A DNA stretch of 64,000 nucleotides. It comes from Salinicola peritrichatus. Its GTDB lineage: Bacteria; Pseudomonadota; Gammaproteobacteria; Pseudomonadales; Halomonadaceae. The stretch lies in contig NZ_PZJU01000019.1 of the NCBI RefSeq assembly GCF_003206715.1, positions 79,227 through 143,226 of the forward strand, in the 5' to 3' direction. The position numbers and the translations under genes are program-made. The notes beneath the pieces were generated by a model. The model had not been told where the DNA came from. It saw nothing but the letters and a program-made list of their open reading frames with translations, and searched no databases. Below are positions 53,338 to 62,529 of the stretch, one piece after another. Position 1 is the stretch's first letter. The number at the start of each line of letters is the position of its first letter.

Positions 53338-53970
53338 GTGACGGAGAGCATGAATCACGGCATCGGCGTGGATATCGCCTTCGTATTGCTGGCCGCTCTG
53401 GCGGTGATCAGCGGCTGGCGGGTGTTCCGGACCGACTCGATGGTGCGCGCGTCGTTCTTCCTGCTGGTGTCGTTCATCGCCGTGGGCGCGATCATGATCC
53501 TGCTGGCGGCGGAATACTTGGGCGTCGCCATGTTCTTCATGATGGCCGTGGAAATGACGGTCATGGCGCTGTTCATGGTCATGTTCATGATGAATCCCGC
53601 CGGCCTGAACCCGATGAACATGGTGCACCAGGAGCGTATCGCCATCGGCGCGGGAATTGCCGGCTTCGTGGTGCTGGGGGCGATGGCGCTGTTCGCCGCT
53701 TTCCCTGAGCGGCCGCTGCCGACAGGTCTCGACCCGGTGAGGTCGCTGGGCTTGGAAATGCTCGGTGATTCGATGCTGATCTTCGAGTCGGCGGGCATCG
53801 TGCTGCTGGCCACCATGATCGGCGTGGTGGTGCTATCGAGCCATCGCGGGCGCTATGGCGCCGCGGCGGAGGGCTCCATGCCGCCGGGGTTGGCGCCGGG
53901 CGGCGATCCGGCGGGCAAGTCGGAAGAGGACGAGGAAGCGGGTGGCGGTCACGAACATCATCACCACTGA
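53338..53970 (+). CDS. nuoJ: NuoJ-like subunit with His-rich tail, chromosomal copy
   Basis: The 210 residues start at GTG with GGAG 7 bases upstream; an ATG follows four codons later. The Met-rich core is identical to the ICE copy over FFMMAVEMTVMALFMVMFMM. The tail is shorter and less regular (EEDEEAGGGHEHHHH), which shows that His enrichment, not an exact His6, is conserved. Confidence 0.87.
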   Translation: MTESMNHGIGVDIAFVLLAALAVISGWRVFRTDSMVRASFFLLVSFIAVGAIMILLAAEYLGVAMFFMMAVEMTVMALFMVMFMMNPAGLNPMNMVHQERIAIGAGIAGFVVLGAMALFAAFPERPLPTGLDPVRSLGLEMLGDSMLIFESAGIVLLATMIGVVVLSSHRGRYGAAAEGSMPPGLAPGGDPAGKSEEDEEAGGGHEHHHH

Positions 53971-53996
53971 ACCGGAAGAGGCAAGGAGGCCTGCCC

Positions 53997-54302
53997 ATGA
54001 CACTGGCGACATTGTTGCTGCTGGCTGCCGCACTGATCGGTATCGGCCTGTACGGGGCGCTGTCGCAGCAGTCCTTCGTGATGCTGATGATGGGGCTGGA
54101 GCTGATGCTCAATGGCGTGATGCTCGCCGCAGTGGCGTTCTGGGCCTATAGCGGCGCCGGGGCGCCGGCGGGACAGCTGCTGACGATCATCGTCATGGCG
54201 GTAATGGCCATCGAGATGACCATGGGCTTCGCCCTGGTGGTGGCGGTGTTCCGTGGCAAGCAGGCCGACACGACCGAATCGCTGAGCGGGCTGAAGCACT
54301 GA
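53997..54302 (+). CDS. nuoK: NuoK-like subunit, chromosomal copy
   Basis: The 101 residues keep both membrane glutamates (MMGLELMLNGVML, MAIEMTMGFALVVAVFR). It is nearly identical to the ICE copy, with a few changes such as WAYSGAGAPAGQ. AAGGAGG precedes the ATG, and the stop overlaps nuoL by one base. Confidence 0.92.
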   Translation: MTLATLLLLAAALIGIGLYGALSQQSFVMLMMGLELMLNGVMLAAVAFWAYSGAGAPAGQLLTIIVMAVMAIEMTMGFALVVAVFRGKQADTTESLSGLKH

Positions 54303-56203
54303 TGCTGTGGTCGATTCCGCTGTTGCCGCTGCTGCTGGCGCCGCTGCTCTACTGGCGTCGCCGGCGGGCCGGACGCACCGCGCTGGCAGCCGGAGCGGCG
54401 CTGATCCTGCTGATCGATTTAGTACTGGCCGGGCTGGCACTGGCCGGACTGGGGCGGCTCGGTGGCTGGAGCGATGGGGCGTTCAGCGTCTACCGCTGGA
54501 GCGACACGTTGGTTCTGACGCTGGGCCGTTCCACCGCCAGCGACGTGTTCATGGTGATGGTGCCGCTGGTCGCGCTGCCCATCGCTCTCTTCGCCACCTG
54601 GCACGACGTGGCGCTGCGCGATGACCGACGTACGGCCGATGCCGCCGGCAGTCGCTTGCTTGCCTTGCTGGTGGCCTTCGTCGGTGCCATGCAACTGCTG
54701 GTGCTGGCCAATGATCTCCTGACGCTGCTGATCGCCTGGGAACTGGTCGGGGCCTGCTCCTGGGCGCTGATCTCGCACAAATGGGGCGAGGCCGCTGTGG
54801 GGCGCGATGCCGCCCAGGCGTTTCTGGTCACTCGCAGTGGCGATCTGGGGCTGTATATCGCCGCCGCGGCGGTGTTTGCCGGCACGGGCGGCTTCGGCTA
54901 TGCCGACCTGGCGGCGCTCGACGGACCACTGCTGCAGGTCGCGGTGGCCGGTATCGTGCTGGCGGCCGCCGCCAAGTCGGCGCAGCTGCCGTTCTCGGCG
55001 TGGCTGTTCGCGGCGATGTCGGGGCCGGTACCGGTCTCGGCGCTGCTGCATGCCGCCACCATGGTCGCGGTGGGCCTCTACCTGCTGGTCCGGCTGGAGC
55101 CGACGCTGTCGACGGTGACCTGGTTCATGCCGACGGTCATCGGTATCGGCCTGGTGACCGCCCTGGCGGCCGGGGTGGTCGGTACCTTCCAGGGTCATGC
55201 CAAGAAGCTGCTCGCCGCCTCGACCTCGGCCCAGTACGGGCTGATGTGGGTGGCGGTGGGGGCGGGCTTTCCCGGCGTGGCACTGTTGCACTTCATCGCC
55301 CACGCCTTCATGAAGGCGGGGCTGTTCCTGTCGGCCGGGCTGGCCGAGCACCAGAGCGGCAGCTATCGATTGGACGGCATGCGCCTGGGCCGGTGCCTGC
55401 CGGGGGTGGCCGCCACCACGTTGATCCTGAGCCTGGCGCTGGCGGGAATGATTCCGCTGGGGGCGGCCTGGACCAAGGAGCAGATCGTTTCCGCCGCCGG
55501 GGTTCATGGGACGTGGCTGGCGCTGCTGGCGGCACTGGCCGGTGGCCTGAGTGCGCTGTACGCCACCCGCTTCCAGCGCCTTGCCTATGGCCGCGGCGAG
55601 CGGCGCGGAAAGAGTCGCTCGTCCGGCGCAGTTCGCCCATCGCAGGCCGAGCTCGGCGCGCTGCGCTTGCTGGCGGCCGGAACCCTGGGGCTGTCGGTGC
55701 TGTGGTGGCCTGCCGCAAATCGGGCCGTGAGCGACTGGCTGGCCATGCAGCGCCCGCCGGGTCATCTGTGGATGCTGCTCGTTTCGCTGGCGCTGGTGCT
55801 GCTGGGCATCGTCGCGGGCATCGTCATGACGCGTCAGGGCCGCCCGGCCGAGCCCGTCGGCTGGCGTCGCCCGGTGGCGGACTGGTTCGGCCTGCCCGCC
55901 CTGACGCTGAGTGTGGCGGCCAATGTCACGAGACTAAGCGGTGTCCTGGCGCGCTTCGACAATGACGTCGTCGATGCCGGGCTGCGCGGCACGGCACGCA
56001 TCGGCCAACGGCTGGCACGGCTCAATGCGACCCGTGGCGAGGCGCTCTCCGAAGGCGTACCGGGTGGATTTTCCTATCTGGCCGAGCGGGGCGGTCACTG
56101 GGCGCGCCGTGCCCAGAGCGGCCAGGCCCATCACTACTACGCCGCCATTGCCGCCGGCCTCGTCATCGTTCTTGCCATTCTGATGATAGGAGTGCAGCCG
56201 TGA
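54302..56203 (+). CDS. nuoL: NuoL-like antiporter-type subunit, chromosomal copy
   Basis: The 633 residues keep Glu in LIAWELVGACSWALISHKWG and Lys in AAKSAQLPFSAWLFAAMSGP and AAWTKEQIVSAAG. The N-terminal 90 residues diverge most from the ICE copy (PLLYWRRRRAGRTALAAGAA), as does the segment around residues 430-450, while the channel core is well conserved. It overlaps nuoM by 4 bases. Confidence 0.93.
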   Translation: MLWSIPLLPLLLAPLLYWRRRRAGRTALAAGAALILLIDLVLAGLALAGLGRLGGWSDGAFSVYRWSDTLVLTLGRSTASDVFMVMVPLVALPIALFATWHDVALRDDRRTADAAGSRLLALLVAFVGAMQLLVLANDLLTLLIAWELVGACSWALISHKWGEAAVGRDAAQAFLVTRSGDLGLYIAAAAVFAGTGGFGYADLAALDGPLLQVAVAGIVLAAAAKSAQLPFSAWLFAAMSGPVPVSALLHAATMVAVGLYLLVRLEPTLSTVTWFMPTVIGIGLVTALAAGVVGTFQGHAKKLLAASTSAQYGLMWVAVGAGFPGVALLHFIAHAFMKAGLFLSAGLAEHQSGSYRLDGMRLGRCLPGVAATTLILSLALAGMIPLGAAWTKEQIVSAAGVHGTWLALLAALAGGLSALYATRFQRLAYGRGERRGKSRSSGAVRPSQAELGALRLLAAGTLGLSVLWWPAANRAVSDWLAMQRPPGHLWMLLVSLALVLLGIVAGIVMTRQGRPAEPVGWRRPVADWFGLPALTLSVAANVTRLSGVLARFDNDVVDAGLRGTARIGQRLARLNATRGEALSEGVPGGFSYLAERGGHWARRAQSGQAHHYYAAIAAGLVIVLAILMIGVQP

Positions 56204-57696
56204 TCCTGACCCTTGCTCTGGGCCTGCCCATGCTGGGCGCTGCGGTGCTGGCCGGTTCGTCGCGCTGGGATGCGCGACAGGCGCGCTGGCTGGCGGCGGG
56301 CGTGGCGTCGCTGTCGTTGCTGCTGCTGGTGATTGCCTGGATCGGCTTCGATCCGGCGGGGCCGAGGTTCCAGCATGTCGACGAGCTGCGCTGGGTGCCG
56401 TCGCTGGGCGTGGCCTGGCGGGTCGGGGTGGATGGCATCGCGTTGACCGTGGCGACAATGAGCGCATTGCTGTTCGTCGCCACCATCGTCTACCCGCCGG
56501 ATTCCCGTGGCGAACCGCGCCAGGATCTTGTTCAGTACTATGCCTGGCTGCTGTTTCTGCAGTCGGTGTCGCTGGGCGTGTTCCTGGCGCTGGACCTGCT
56601 GCTTTTCTACGTGTTCTTCGACCTGAGCCTGGTGGGCATGTTCTTCCTCATCGGCCGCTGGGGCCATGGCCAGCCGCAGATCGCCGCGCTCAAGTTCTTC
56701 CTGTACACCTTCGCCGGCTCGCTGCTGCTGCTGCTGGCGATCATCGGCCTCTACCTGTCGCTCGACACGCCCAGCTTCGACATGCGCGTGCTGATCGAAC
56801 GGCAGCCGCTGGCCGGCAGCGGGCTCTACGCCGGGCTGGTGTTCCTGGCGCTGATGCTGGGTTTCGCCATCAAGACGCCGCTGGTGCCGCTGCATACCTG
56901 GCTGCCCCAGGCCCATGTCGACGCCCCGGGGCCGGTCTCGGCGATCCTCGCCGGGGTGCTGCTCAAGATGGGCAGCTACGGCATGATCCGCCTGCCGCTG
57001 GCGATGATGCCGGAGACCTTCGCTCGCTACGCGCCGGTGGTCGCCATCGTCGCACTGGTGGCGATCGTCTACGGTGCGCTGGTGGCGCTGGGGCAGGGCA
57101 ACCTCAAGCGGCGCATCGCCTACACCTCGATCAATCACATGGGCTACACGGTGCTGGGCATCGCCGTGGCCGCCGCCTTCGCCGACAACGTCGCCGCCCG
57201 CCAGTTGGCGCTGACCGGGGCGACGGTGGAGATGGTCGCCCACGGCCTGATCACCGGGGCGCTGTTTCTGATCTGCGGCTCATTCTGGCAGCGCACCGGT
57301 GATTACGATTTCGGCCATTATGGCGGCCTGGCCCGTCAGGCGCCGCTGCTCACCGGCTTCAGCGTGCTGGCGATGTTCGCCAGCCTGGGCATGCCGGCGC
57401 TGGCCGGGTTCGTCGCCGAGTTCCAGATCTTTGCCGGGACGTTTGCCATCTATCCGTGGCTGGCGGTGCTCGGGGTGGTCGGTATCCTGATCACGGCGGC
57501 GCTGTTCCTGGACATGCTGCGGCGGCTGTTCTTTGGCCGGCTGCCGGCGCACCTCGGCGAGTTTCCCGATCTCGGGCGCAGCGAGTGGGGCGTGCTCACC
57601 GTGCTTGCGCTGGCCATTGTGGTGATCGGTGTCGCGCCGCAATTCCTGCTCGCGCCGATCGAGGCCGCCGCCTCGGCGCTGGTGGGAGGCCGCTGA
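56200..57696 (+). CDS. nuoM: NuoM-like antiporter-type subunit, chromosomal copy
   Basis: The 498 residues start at GTG (MILTLALGLPMLGAAVLAGS). It shows the same Asp for Glu in FFDLSLVGMFFLIGRWGHGQ, and has Lys in GFAIKTPLVPLHTWLPQAHV and LLKMGSYGMIRL. A three-residue insertion (RQDLVQYYAW) lies in the loop after helix 3. It overlaps nuoN by one base. Confidence 0.92.
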   Translation: MILTLALGLPMLGAAVLAGSSRWDARQARWLAAGVASLSLLLLVIAWIGFDPAGPRFQHVDELRWVPSLGVAWRVGVDGIALTVATMSALLFVATIVYPPDSRGEPRQDLVQYYAWLLFLQSVSLGVFLALDLLLFYVFFDLSLVGMFFLIGRWGHGQPQIAALKFFLYTFAGSLLLLLAIIGLYLSLDTPSFDMRVLIERQPLAGSGLYAGLVFLALMLGFAIKTPLVPLHTWLPQAHVDAPGPVSAILAGVLLKMGSYGMIRLPLAMMPETFARYAPVVAIVALVAIVYGALVALGQGNLKRRIAYTSINHMGYTVLGIAVAAAFADNVAARQLALTGATVEMVAHGLITGALFLICGSFWQRTGDYDFGHYGGLARQAPLLTGFSVLAMFASLGMPALAGFVAEFQIFAGTFAIYPWLAVLGVVGILITAALFLDMLRRLFFGRLPAHLGEFPDLGRSEWGVLTVLALAIVVIGVAPQFLLAPIEAAASALVGGR

Positions 57697-59105
57697 TGCC
57701 TGTCGGCGACGTGCTGCCGGAAATCAGCCTGCTGCTGGGGGCGGTAATCATCGTGCTGTTCGCGGCCTTCGTGCGTCAGCATCGGCACCACTGGGCCGCC
57801 GTGCTGGCCCTGCTGGCGATCGGCATCGCCGTCGCGCTGAGCCTGCCGCAGCTGGGCGGCCCCCCACGGCTGAGTTTTGCCGGGAGCTGGGCGCTGGATG
57901 GTGTGGCCGTGGCCGCCAAGCTGCTCGTGCTGGTCGCCGGTGCGCTGGTCGTCGCGATGTCGCCCGAATGGCTGCGCACCGACCGCCGGCATGGCGAGTT
58001 CTACGCACTGGTGCTGTTCGCTCTGCTCGGCGTGATCATGATGGCCTCGGCCAGCGACGCCATGGAGCTGGTCATCGGCGTGCTGCTCTCCTCGGTGGCC
58101 AGCTATCCGCTGGCGGCCTATCACCGCAGCTGGGCGCCGGCGCTGGAAGCGGGCATGAAGTATTTTCTGATCGGTGCGCTGACCAACACCCTGCTGACCA
58201 TCGGCGTGGTGGTGCTGTTCGGGCTGGTGGGCGATACCGGCTATCCGGCGATCGCGGCGGGACTGGCCGAAGGCCGCGACAGCCTGGCGCTGATCATCGC
58301 CACGGCCTGCGTGGTGCTGGGGCTGACCTTCAAGCTGGCGGCCTTTCCGGCGCATGCCTGGATGCCCGATGTCGCCCAGGGCTCCCCGGCGCCGGCGGCG
58401 GCCTTGCTCACCGTGATTCCCAAGATCGGCGCCGCCGTGGCGCTGGCCCGCTTCGTGTCGCTGTTGCCGCCGGAAATCGCCTGGCGCGCCATCGTCGCTT
58501 TCATCGCCGTGATCACCATGACGCTGGGCAACCTGGCCGCGCTGCGCCAGAACGACGTACGCCGCCTGCTGGGCTGGTCGTCGGTGTCGCAGTCCGGCTA
58601 TGCGCTGATGGCGATCGTGGTGCTGGAGGCGAGCGAGCGGGCGTTGCCGGCGCTGCTGGTGTTCCTGGCCAGCTACGCCATCGCCAACCTGGCGGCCTTC
58701 GCCGTAATCACCCAGCTGCGTGGGCGTACCGCGCTGGACGATTACCGGGGCCTGGCCAGGCAGCAGCCGCTGGCCGCGACGGTACTGGTCGTGGCGATGC
58801 TGTCGCTGGTGGGCATTCCGCCGCTGGTGGGCTTCTTCGGCAAACTGCTGCTGTTCGAGGTCGCCCTTGCCGGCGGCTACGCCTGGCTGGCGGTCATCGC
58901 CGCGATCAATACCGTGATCTCGCTGTTCTACTACCTGCGTGTCGCCGCGGCGATGTGCCTCGCCACCGGTGCTGGCGAGGTGCACGTGCTGCCGGGGCCC
59001 TGGGCACGCGCTACGCTGATGATTGGCGGGGTACTGCTGATCGTCGTCGGGCTCGGCGCCGAGACGCTGATAGGGCTCACGGCCTCGGTTGGCTTTGCCC
59101 TGTAG
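57696..59105 (+). CDS. nuoN: NuoN-like antiporter-type subunit, chromosomal copy
   Basis: The 469 residues are the same length as the ICE copy. Helix 5 reads MELVIGVLLSSVASYPLAAY, again without Glu in the canonical place. Conserved lysines are in TFKLAAFPAHAWMPDVAQGS and GFFGKLLLFEVALAGG. The gap to egtB is 62 bases, containing AGAAGGAG. Confidence 0.92.
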   Translation: MPVGDVLPEISLLLGAVIIVLFAAFVRQHRHHWAAVLALLAIGIAVALSLPQLGGPPRLSFAGSWALDGVAVAAKLLVLVAGALVVAMSPEWLRTDRRHGEFYALVLFALLGVIMMASASDAMELVIGVLLSSVASYPLAAYHRSWAPALEAGMKYFLIGALTNTLLTIGVVVLFGLVGDTGYPAIAAGLAEGRDSLALIIATACVVLGLTFKLAAFPAHAWMPDVAQGSPAPAAALLTVIPKIGAAVALARFVSLLPPEIAWRAIVAFIAVITMTLGNLAALRQNDVRRLLGWSSVSQSGYALMAIVVLEASERALPALLVFLASYAIANLAAFAVITQLRGRTALDDYRGLARQQPLAATVLVVAMLSLVGIPPLVGFFGKLLLFEVALAGGYAWLAVIAAINTVISLFYYLRVAAAMCLATGAGEVHVLPGPWARATLMIGGVLLIVVGLGAETLIGLTASVGFAL

Positions 59106-59167
59106 GTGCCGGCGGGCTCGGCCTGCCGGGCCCACTGCAACGGAGTGATACTGAGAAGGAGTCGTTC

Positions 59168-60490
59168 ATGTCACCTGCTCGAGAGATGGCAACCGAAACG
59201 CCGGACAACCTGCATGCCAAGGAATGGCTGCGCGCGTACCAGCGGATCCGTGCCGCCACCGAGGCCATTTGCGCGCCTCTGCACAAGGAAGACTATATGG
59301 TGCAGAGCATGCCGGATGTCAGCCCGCCGAAATGGCACATCGCCCATGTCAGCTGGTTCTTCGAAGCCTTCATCCTGAAACCATTCCATCCCGCCTATCA
59401 GCCCCTCGACCCCGCGTACGATCACCTTTTCAATTCCTATTACGTGACCCACGGCACCCCGTTTCCTCGGCCTGAACGCGGCATGATCTCGCGGCCGACC
59501 GTGGACGAGGTCTATCGCTATCGCGCGCACGTCGACCGGGCCATGGAGGCGCTGCTCAACGATCCACCGCAAGCGCACGTTCGGGAGATCCTGCGCCGCC
59601 TGGCGTTGGGGCTGCCGCATGAACAGCAGCACCAGGAGCTGCTGTTGATGGATATCAAGCACATTCTGGCCCAGAACCCGTTGTGCCCGACCTACCGGGA
59701 CGACCTGGCGCCGGCGCCCGCACATGAAGTCGCTGCGCTCGGCTGGCATGCCTATCCGGCCGGCGTCCGCTACATCGGTCATGACGATACCGAGCCGGGC
59801 TTTGCCTATGACAACGAGATGGGCCGGCACCGCCAGTTCATCGAGGCTTTCCGGATCGCCGACCGCCCGGTGACCAACGGTGAGTTTCTCGAGTTCATGC
59901 AGGCGGGCGGATACGACCAGCCCGAGCACTGGCTGGCGGACGGTTGGGCCACGGTCAAGGCCGAAGGTTGGCAGGCGCCGCTCTACTGGGTCGAGCGCGA
60001 CGGTGTCTGGCATCACTACACCCTGGGCGGTCTGGTGCCGGTCGACGACAACGCGCCGGTGTGTCATGTCAGCTTCTTTGAAGCCGACACCTACGCGCGG
60101 TGGGCCGGCGCGCGCCTGCCCACCGAGGCCGAGTGGGAGACGGCGGCCCAGGATGCCACCATCCAGGGGAACTTCGGGCAGGGCAACTTCGTCGAGCAGG
60201 ACCATTTGCAGCCGGTTGCCGCCGCCGGGGCCACGGGCGTGCCGGGACAGATGTTCGGCGATGTCTGGGAGTGGACGGGCAGCGCCTATCGCCCCTATCC
60301 GGGATTTCGCAAGTTGCCGGGCAGCCTGGGGGAATACAACGGCAAGTTCATGTCCGGCCAGATGGTGCTGCGAGGCGGCTGTTGCGCGACGCCGGCCGAT
60401 CACATTCGCGCCACCTATCGCAACTTCTTCCCGCCTCATGCCCGCTGGGCGTTTTCCGGTTTCCGTCTCGCCAAGGAGAGCCGATCATGA
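59168..60490 (+). CDS. egtB: hercynine oxygenase / sulfoxide synthase EgtB, chromosomal copy
   Basis: The 440 residues carry the iron ligands in PPKWHIAHVSWFFEAFILKP and LPHEQQHQELLLMDIKH, and the C-terminal FGE-like domain (PTEAEWETAA, FGDVWEWTGSAYRPYPGF). A five-residue repeat-like insertion (GNFGQGNFVEQD) distinguishes it from the ICE copy. Its usual partner egtD is missing directly downstream, so hercynine would have to come from the ICE-borne EgtD or another locus. Confidence 0.92.
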   Translation: MSPAREMATETPDNLHAKEWLRAYQRIRAATEAICAPLHKEDYMVQSMPDVSPPKWHIAHVSWFFEAFILKPFHPAYQPLDPAYDHLFNSYYVTHGTPFPRPERGMISRPTVDEVYRYRAHVDRAMEALLNDPPQAHVREILRRLALGLPHEQQHQELLLMDIKHILAQNPLCPTYRDDLAPAPAHEVAALGWHAYPAGVRYIGHDDTEPGFAYDNEMGRHRQFIEAFRIADRPVTNGEFLEFMQAGGYDQPEHWLADGWATVKAEGWQAPLYWVERDGVWHHYTLGGLVPVDDNAPVCHVSFFEADTYARWAGARLPTEAEWETAAQDATIQGNFGQGNFVEQDHLQPVAAAGATGVPGQMFGDVWEWTGSAYRPYPGFRKLPGSLGEYNGKFMSGQMVLRGGCCATPADHIRATYRNFFPPHARWAFSGFRLAKESRS

Positions 60491-60585
60491 CCCTGGCCAA
60501 CGCCGCCGCTGACGCACTATCGATGACGAGACATGGCAGTGGCAGTGCTTGCCGAATGACCTGTCACCATCTAGCTTTCAAGTAG
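60487..60585 (+). pseudogene. 32-codon stub at the egtD position
   Basis: The ATG overlaps the egtB stop exactly as egtD does in the ICE copy (ATGA), and the first residues are MTLANAAADALSMTRHGSGS. After that no EgtD sequence follows: no FYD, no IELGSG motif, and a stop comes at codon 33. It is best explained as the start of egtD joined to unrelated DNA by a deletion. Confidence 0.6.
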
Positions 60586-60636
60586 GCATGTCACGATTGC
60601 AATGCCTGACCATGGTTAATCAGGGAGAGAGACGAC

Positions 60637-60885
60637 ATGGGAATTATCGCATGGATCATTTTCGGTCTGATTGCCGGCGCCATCGCCAAACTGATCATGC
60701 CTGGCAAGGACCCGGGCGGCTTCATCGTCACCATCATCATTGGCATCCTCGGCGCCATCGTGGGGGGCTGGATCGGCACCGCACTCGGATTCGGTGACGT
60801 CTCGGGATTTAATATCGGCAGCTTCGTGATCGCGGTGATCGGCGCCATCGTGCTGCTGATCATTTACCGCGTGGTACGTAAATAA
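60637..60885 (+). CDS. GlsB/YeaQ/YmgE family stress-response membrane protein
   Basis: The 82-residue protein has three hydrophobic segments and the family pattern: WIIFGLIAGAIAKLIMPGKD, then GGFIVTIIIGILGAIVGGWI, and a final helix ending YRVVRK. AGGGAGAG precedes the ATG. Known only as a general stress-associated inner-membrane protein, it is likely an independent chromosomal gene. Confidence 0.92.
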   Translation: MGIIAWIIFGLIAGAIAKLIMPGKDPGGFIVTIIIGILGAIVGGWIGTALGFGDVSGFNIGSFVIAVIGAIVLLIIYRVVRK

Positions 60886-61262
60886 CTCTCCGGTTTTCCG
60901 GCTCGGATAATACTTTCCATCCGGGCCGGGACATCCCGATTCGGGAAGAATCGCGGTAAAGCTGCGGCGACATCGCAACGGTGTCATCCAAACAAGATTC
61001 GAACGAGTTCGATGCCCGACATCGCCGCTGAAAGGCCGATGGGCGAGCCGTTTATCCACATTAAATGTCATCGCCAATGAAGCACTGCCCGGTCCCCAGG
61101 CTGGACTACGCTCAAGTCGATTCCATCACCACGATAATCCCACTGCCCTTTGTGCGACCCGCATACGAGGGAGTCAGAGAGACAACGCGGCGAGCATGAA
61201 TTCGTTCTCGCTTGCGGCTGTCTGCATGCGACCCTAATCCACAGATGACCAGGAGAGCATCG
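60886..61262. other. gene-free spacer upstream of the dehydrogenase gene
   Basis: No credible gene is visible on either strand. Short CCGG-rich complementary stretches near 60891-60931 (CCGGTTTTCCGGCTCGG ... CCGGGCCGGG) could end the preceding gene, but no clear stem with a T-run was found. Confidence 0.4.
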
Positions 61263-62474
61263 ATGAAAGCCGTCGTTTTTCATGCCATCGGTGACATACG
61301 CGTCGATGACGTGCCCGAGCCGCAACTCCAGGAGCCGACCGATGCCGTCATTCGGCTGACCACGTCAGCGCTATGCGGTACTGACTTGCATTTCATCCGC
61401 GGCACTTTCACGCCGATGCAGGAAGGCACCATTCTCGGCCACGAAGGGGTCGGCGTCGTGGAGCAATTGGGCGACGACGTGCGAAACCTCTCCGTTGGCG
61501 ACCGCGTCGTGGTCTCCTCGACTATCGGCTGTGGCAACTGCTCGTATTGCCGCGCGGGCTATTACGCCCAATGCGATGTCGCCAATCCCAACGGCAAACA
61601 GGCGGGAACCTCTTTCTTCGGCGGGCCAGCGCCGACCGGCCCTTTCAATGGCCTCCAGGCGGAAAAGGCGCGCATACCCTTCGCCACCACGGTGTTGACC
61701 AAGCTGCCCGACGAGGTCAGTGACGAACAGGCGATCGTCATGTCGGACATTCTCCCGACCGGCTACTTCGGCGCCGACCTCGCCGAGATCACTGACGGCG
61801 ATACCGTCGCGGTGTTTGGCTGCGGCCCGGTCGGACTGTGCGCTATCGTCAGCGCCAAGTTGCTTGGGGCCGGACGGGTATTCGCCATCGACTCCAAGCC
61901 GGATCGCCTCGAGAAGGCCCGGGAACTGGGCGCCGAGTGCATCAATTTCGATCGCGAGCCGCCCGTGGAGACACTGCAGCGATTGACCGGTGGCATTGGT
62001 CCGGATCGCGCCATCGACGCCGTCGGTATCGATGCCGAGCATGCCCACGACAGTAGCGCGGCCGACAAGAGCGACATCGCAACCGAAGAACAGGAAGCCC
62101 AAGGCAACGCACCGGAAACGAACCCCGAAGGCGACAACTGGCACCCGGGCGATGCGCCGAGCCAGGCATTGCAGTGGGCGATAGAGGGCTTGGCCAAGGC
62201 CGGTACGCTGTCGATCATCGGCGTCTATCCGCTCGATTTCCGTTCATTTCCCATCGGCATGGCGATGAACAGGAACCTGACGCTCAAGATGGGGAACTGC
62301 AACCACAGCAAATACATTCCCAAGCTCGTCGAGATGACTCGCAGCGGACGGATCGATCCCGCTGACATTCTCAGCCACGCATCGCCCATCAGCGAAGTCA
62401 TCGAGGCGTATAAGGCATTCGACCGCCGCGAGGAGGGCTGGATCAAGGTCGAGCTCGAACCGCAAGCGGGCTGA
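61263..62474 (+). CDS. zinc-dependent alcohol dehydrogenase, glutathione-independent formaldehyde dehydrogenase-like
   Basis: The 403-residue medium-chain dehydrogenase has the catalytic-zinc region SALCGTDLHFIRGTF and GHEGVGVVEQLGDDV, and the structural zinc cysteines GCGNCSYCRAGYYAQCDVAN. Its Rossmann motif is VAVFGCGPVGLCAIVSAKLL. A long polar insertion ending GDNWHPGDAPSQALQWAIEG (near residues 265-310) is typical of the FDH-like subgroup. AGGAGAGC precedes the ATG. It probably oxidises alcohols or aldehydes with NAD+. Confidence 0.92.
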   Translation: MKAVVFHAIGDIRVDDVPEPQLQEPTDAVIRLTTSALCGTDLHFIRGTFTPMQEGTILGHEGVGVVEQLGDDVRNLSVGDRVVVSSTIGCGNCSYCRAGYYAQCDVANPNGKQAGTSFFGGPAPTGPFNGLQAEKARIPFATTVLTKLPDEVSDEQAIVMSDILPTGYFGADLAEITDGDTVAVFGCGPVGLCAIVSAKLLGAGRVFAIDSKPDRLEKARELGAECINFDREPPVETLQRLTGGIGPDRAIDAVGIDAEHAHDSSAADKSDIATEEQEAQGNAPETNPEGDNWHPGDAPSQALQWAIEGLAKAGTLSIIGVYPLDFRSFPIGMAMNRNLTLKMGNCNHSKYIPKLVEMTRSGRIDPADILSHASPISEVIEAYKAFDRREEGWIKVELEPQAG

Positions 62475-62529
62475 GCCCGGTAAGGCCCCGTCGCTGGCAT
62501 TCGGTCCGGCAGGAACTTGGGAAGAAGTC

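Noticed and set aside
57450..59135. 561-codon leftward frame opposite nuoN, and similar long antisense frames at 54419-55765 and 56137-57243
   Set aside because: They mirror GC-rich coding DNA, have His/Gln/Arg-rich composition with no domain, and the plus-strand genes are certain.
57629..59167. Upstream extension of the egtB frame through nuoN
   Set aside because: The same frame is open by chance across nuoN; the true egtB start at 59168 has a ribosome-binding site and matches the ICE copy.
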